DNA of 8,098 nt from Clostridia bacterium (GTDB lineage: Bacteria; Bacillota; Clostridia; Christensenellales; UBA1242), in assembly GCA_900766395.1 (NCBI GenBank), contig CAAFWB010000084.1, positions 1 to 8,098 on the forward strand, given 5' to 3'. Both the position numbers and the translations under genes were made by a program. The notes under the pieces were generated by a model that was given only the letters and a program-made list of their open reading frames with translations, was not told the origin of the DNA and searched no databases. This document shows positions 7,101 through 8,098 of this stretch, piece by piece; within the stretch, counting starts at the first letter, position 1; each line of letters starts with the position of its first letter.

Positions 7101-7559
7101 GGAAATGTTGAAAAACCAAAACGCGAAGTCAAACTTGACATTGCGGTTGAAGCATACATCGACCCAGATTTTATTGGCGAAGAAGATTTGCGAATAAAAA
7201 TTTATAATTCAATCAGTGAATTAAAAAGCGTTGAAGAGATGCGAAAACTTGAAGAGCAACTCGAAAATTCATTCGGAAAACTTGCACCTCCTGCACAAAA
7301 TTTGTTGCGTCTTGCGGTGGTTAAAAATCTTGCTCAAATGCACGATATTTCAAGAATTTTAATAAATAATTCAAATTTTTCCATATTTTTCTATGAAAAA
7401 GACAAAATTATTGAGCAAAATGTGGTTGACGCGGTTAGTATGTATAACAAATTTTGCGTATTAAAATTTGCACCTTTGCCCATAATTGAGGTGAACATTC
7501 CGCGAGCTTCAAGTGAAGAAAAGCTGGGATTCTTGCTTGGATTCTTGTCGAAAATGTAA
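4158..7559 (+). CDS. mfd: Mfd, transcription-repair coupling factor (1133 aa)
   Basis: Mfd is an ATP-driven DNA translocase that binds RNA polymerase stalled at lesions, pushes it off and recruits UvrA. The order is: UvrB-like N-terminal region (about 1-340, with GVGEFCVRGDTIEI at 166-179 as its conserved core), a CarD-like polymerase-interaction domain (about 470-570, with VGDYVVHVTHGIGKCVGI at 474-491), then the RecG-like translocase (about 580-945). Helicase motifs seen: FPYDETEDQ (591-599), Walker A GDVGYGKTE (622-630), DEEQ (723-726), SATPIPRT (749-756), HGQM (836-839) and QLRGRIGRG (892-900). The C-terminal TRCF domain (about 990-1090) closes the protein, close to the usual 1150-1180 aa. 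All ATPase motifs are intact. It overlaps pth by 11 bp. I see no convincing terminator after the TAA. Confidence 0.97.
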   Translation: MSNNISCYFENLFQTTKFQKIRENAQKKDIKISGLSSGEKAVVLSSLNKKFVYVASDLIEANSVQKTLNDFEISSHIIYSSITTPVLTIGRVDDLQLDALNKLYDFLNDEVSALIVLPSFLSERLPARDKLLENQFCLKVDDEINQKNFEKTLTKFGFSKTDGRGGVGEFCVRGDTIEIVTSSNETLVRVEFFDDFVEKIKICDKTTLALIKSVDKYYFHPTSIFFLENNQKNAVLAQLFEQKAKNTNNPRLDENISNAINIVENNFCMPPFLQPYLSGFCDGVTSICGDAVLAFDETKKIKDALSSSTSEFFSGFLSLVEGGELTKQHKDFLLTEEQIFQNLSPAIYFDNIMDERREIEIDFQKALVGKYTFDFSALLRDLKGYKEKGKFVVLFAGGKTSCENIKNYMLENGLYFDDFSSSAKKGIFLSNQNFSTSVGFADENFVAIATPDLIKKSTNFAVSNKKKVFYLPKVGDYVVHVTHGIGKCVGIEKLKLSSVYKDYFIIEYKNGDRLYVPSEQANSISAYLGGEAEPKLNKIGGLEFRKAKEKVYKSVQEMAGELVKLYSAREQKQGHQFSPDGYLQAAFEEAFPYDETEDQIVAANEIKKDMQSTKIMDRLLCGDVGYGKTEVAMRAAYKAVIDGKQVAFMCPTTILSQQHFNTCQTRFKDFMVRVEVLNRFKTPKQQKEILEKLKKGEIDVICGTHRLLGKDVEFKDLGLLILDEEQRFGVADKEKIKKLKNDVDVLTLSATPIPRTLHMSLSGIRDISILSTPPKERLPVQTYVTEFSPMLLKDACLKEIARGGQILIVYNRVDKIDEFAAFVKNLLPGVEVGVAHGQMDEKLLEQTIFKLYNREYQVFISTTLIENGVDLPLANTLFVLDSDRLGLSQLYQLRGRIGRGNRLAYAYFTFDGGKKLTEQAFKRLEAIMQFRELGSGFKIAMRDLEIRGAGNVLGKEQHGQMQKVGYDLYCKILKDAVGALSGNVEKPKREVKLDIAVEAYIDPDFIGEEDLRIKIYNSISELKSVEEMRKLEEQLENSFGKLAPPAQNLLRLAVVKNLAQMHDISRILINNSNFSIFFYEKDKIIEQNVVDAVSMYNKFCVLKFAPLPIIEVNIPRASSEEKLGFLLGFLSKM

Positions 7560-7581
7560 GTCAAAATTGTTGCGTTTTTAA

Positions 7582-7610
7582 TTGATTTTAATTTTATTAT
7601 AGTATAGAAT
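7582..7610 (+). promoter_or_regulatory. Possible promoter for the SurA/PrsA-like lipoprotein gene
   Basis: TTGATT (7582-7587, 4 of 6) is followed after exactly 17 bp by TAGAAT (7605-7610, 5 of 6 to TATAAT). The 107-bp gap after mfd leaves room for a promoter. The DNA is very AT-rich, so chance matches are likely. Transcription would start near 7617, just before the inverted repeat. Confidence 0.35.
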
Positions 7611-7619
7611 TAATTATTA

Positions 7620-7636
7620 TTTGAGTGATGCTCAAA
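7620..7636 (+). repeat. Short inverted repeat in the leader of the lipoprotein gene
   Basis: TTTGAG (7620-7625) and CTCAAA (7631-7636) are perfect inverted copies around TGATG. There is no following T-tract, so it is not a terminator. If the promoter at 7582-7610 is right, it would form a small hairpin at the 5' end of the mRNA; alternatively it is a DNA-binding palindrome. It contains an in-frame ATG at 7628 in the loop. Confidence 0.4.
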
Positions 7637-7655
7637 GACATGAAATTTTTTGCTT

Positions 7656-7660
7656 GGGAG
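7656..7660 (+). promoter_or_regulatory. Ribosome-binding site that decides the GTG start at 7667
   Basis: GGGAG lies six bases before GTG at 7667. Two in-frame ATGs at 7628 and 7640 have no comparable site and would put Asp/Trp/Glu residues ahead of a compact lipoprotein signal peptide, so GTG is preferred. Confidence 0.7.
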
Positions 7661-7666
7661 AAAACA

Positions 7667-8098
7667 GTGAAAAAAAGAATTATTGGAGTTTTATGTATGG
7701 TTATTTGTGCGTGCCTGTTGATGACTGGGTGCGGACTTTGGAAACTCAATCAAGATAGATATTTGTCAAGAACAGTTGCAACTGTTGATGACGATATTGT
7801 TGTCACAAAAGAAGATTTATTGACGACATATAATCAATATGCCGCAACTCTTATCAACAACTATAAATACACAAATGAAAAAGCAATTGAATATTGTATC
7901 GACCTTCTTATCAACAAAAAAATTATGTTGAAAAAAGCAAAAGAAATTTATCCAAACTTGACAGAAAAAGAATCGAGCAAATGCTGGAAAGACACTTATG
8001 ACACAATGAATGAAATTTTGGCGGATTATGAAAGTGCTGTCAAAGTCGACTGGGACATCAAAGATGATGACAAAAAAGAAGACACAGCAGGCTCAACA
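7667..8098 (+). CDS. SurA/PrsA-like lipoprotein, probable extracytoplasmic peptidyl-prolyl isomerase or foldase (5' part, 144 codons)
   Basis: PrsA-type lipoproteins are anchored outside the membrane and help secreted proteins fold. The first 22 residues form a lipoprotein signal: KKR, a hydrophobic core, then L18-M19-T20-G21-C22, with Met in the usual Leu -3 position. Residues 37-97 resemble the SurA N-terminal chaperone region: VATVDDDIVVTKEDL at 37-51, and a helix with AIEYCIDLLINKKIMLKKAK (about 72-91). An acidic, lysine-rich stretch follows near the edge. The parvulin domain, if present, lies beyond the window, so isomerase activity cannot be judged. A prsA-like gene after mfd is a common clostridial arrangement. 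The frame is open to base 8098. No other gene is needed to fill 7560-7666. Confidence 0.7.
   Translation, partial: MKKRIIGVLCMVICACLLMTGCGLWKLNQDRYLSRTVATVDDDIVVTKEDLLTTYNQYAATLINNYKYTNEKAIEYCIDLLINKKIMLKKAKEIYPNLTEKESSKCWKDTYDTMNEILADYESAVKVDWDIKDDDKKEDTAGST

Noticed and set aside
6580..7197. Plus-strand open frame of 205 codons inside mfd
   Set aside because: It is an out-of-frame shadow of the intact Mfd translocase and TRCF region with no recognisable family.
1..8098. A novel defence, mobile or CRISPR system
   Set aside because: All long open frames are sporulation, translation, repair or envelope genes on one strand; I found no arrays, transposase or phage motifs, or compositional break.

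Overview
The window is AT-rich (low GC by eye), densely packed and entirely plus-strand. It carries spoIIR, sleB and ypeB, so it comes from an endospore-forming Firmicutes lineage, probably an uncultured member of the Clostridia. The downstream order (GlmU-like gene, pth, mfd, SurA/PrsA-like lipoprotein) resembles the spoVG-glmU-prs-pth-mfd-prsA neighbourhood of Bacilli and Clostridia, but without spoVG and prs. I see no mobile element, CRISPR array, tRNA or rRNA.

Block 1 (about 52-2744) is a sporulation and germination operon. A sigma-F-like promoter and a strong RNA hairpin precede spoIIR, the forespore signal that triggers pro-sigma-E processing. spoIIR overlaps sleB (cortex-lytic enzyme) by ATGA, and ypeB (SleB partner) follows 9 nt later. 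A sigma-G-like promoter lies in the end of spoIIR, so sleB-ypeB can be expressed again later in the forespore. A strong intrinsic terminator closes the block.

Block 2 (2748-7559) starts with a near-consensus extended -10 promoter placed so that the transcript should begin at or next to an ATG, which implies a leaderless mRNA. Its first gene is a shortened, apparently non-catalytic GlmU relative. Then come pth (peptidyl-tRNA hydrolase) and mfd (transcription-repair coupling factor), which overlap by 11 bp.

Block 3 (7560 to the end) has a weaker promoter, a short inverted repeat and the N-terminal 144 codons of a SurA/PrsA-like lipoprotein cut by the window edge.

Most of the window is known core biology. 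The points worth following are the hairpin that hides the spoIIR ribosome-binding site and overlaps its promoter, the degenerate GlmU paralogue with its leaderless start, and the lipobox on SleB.
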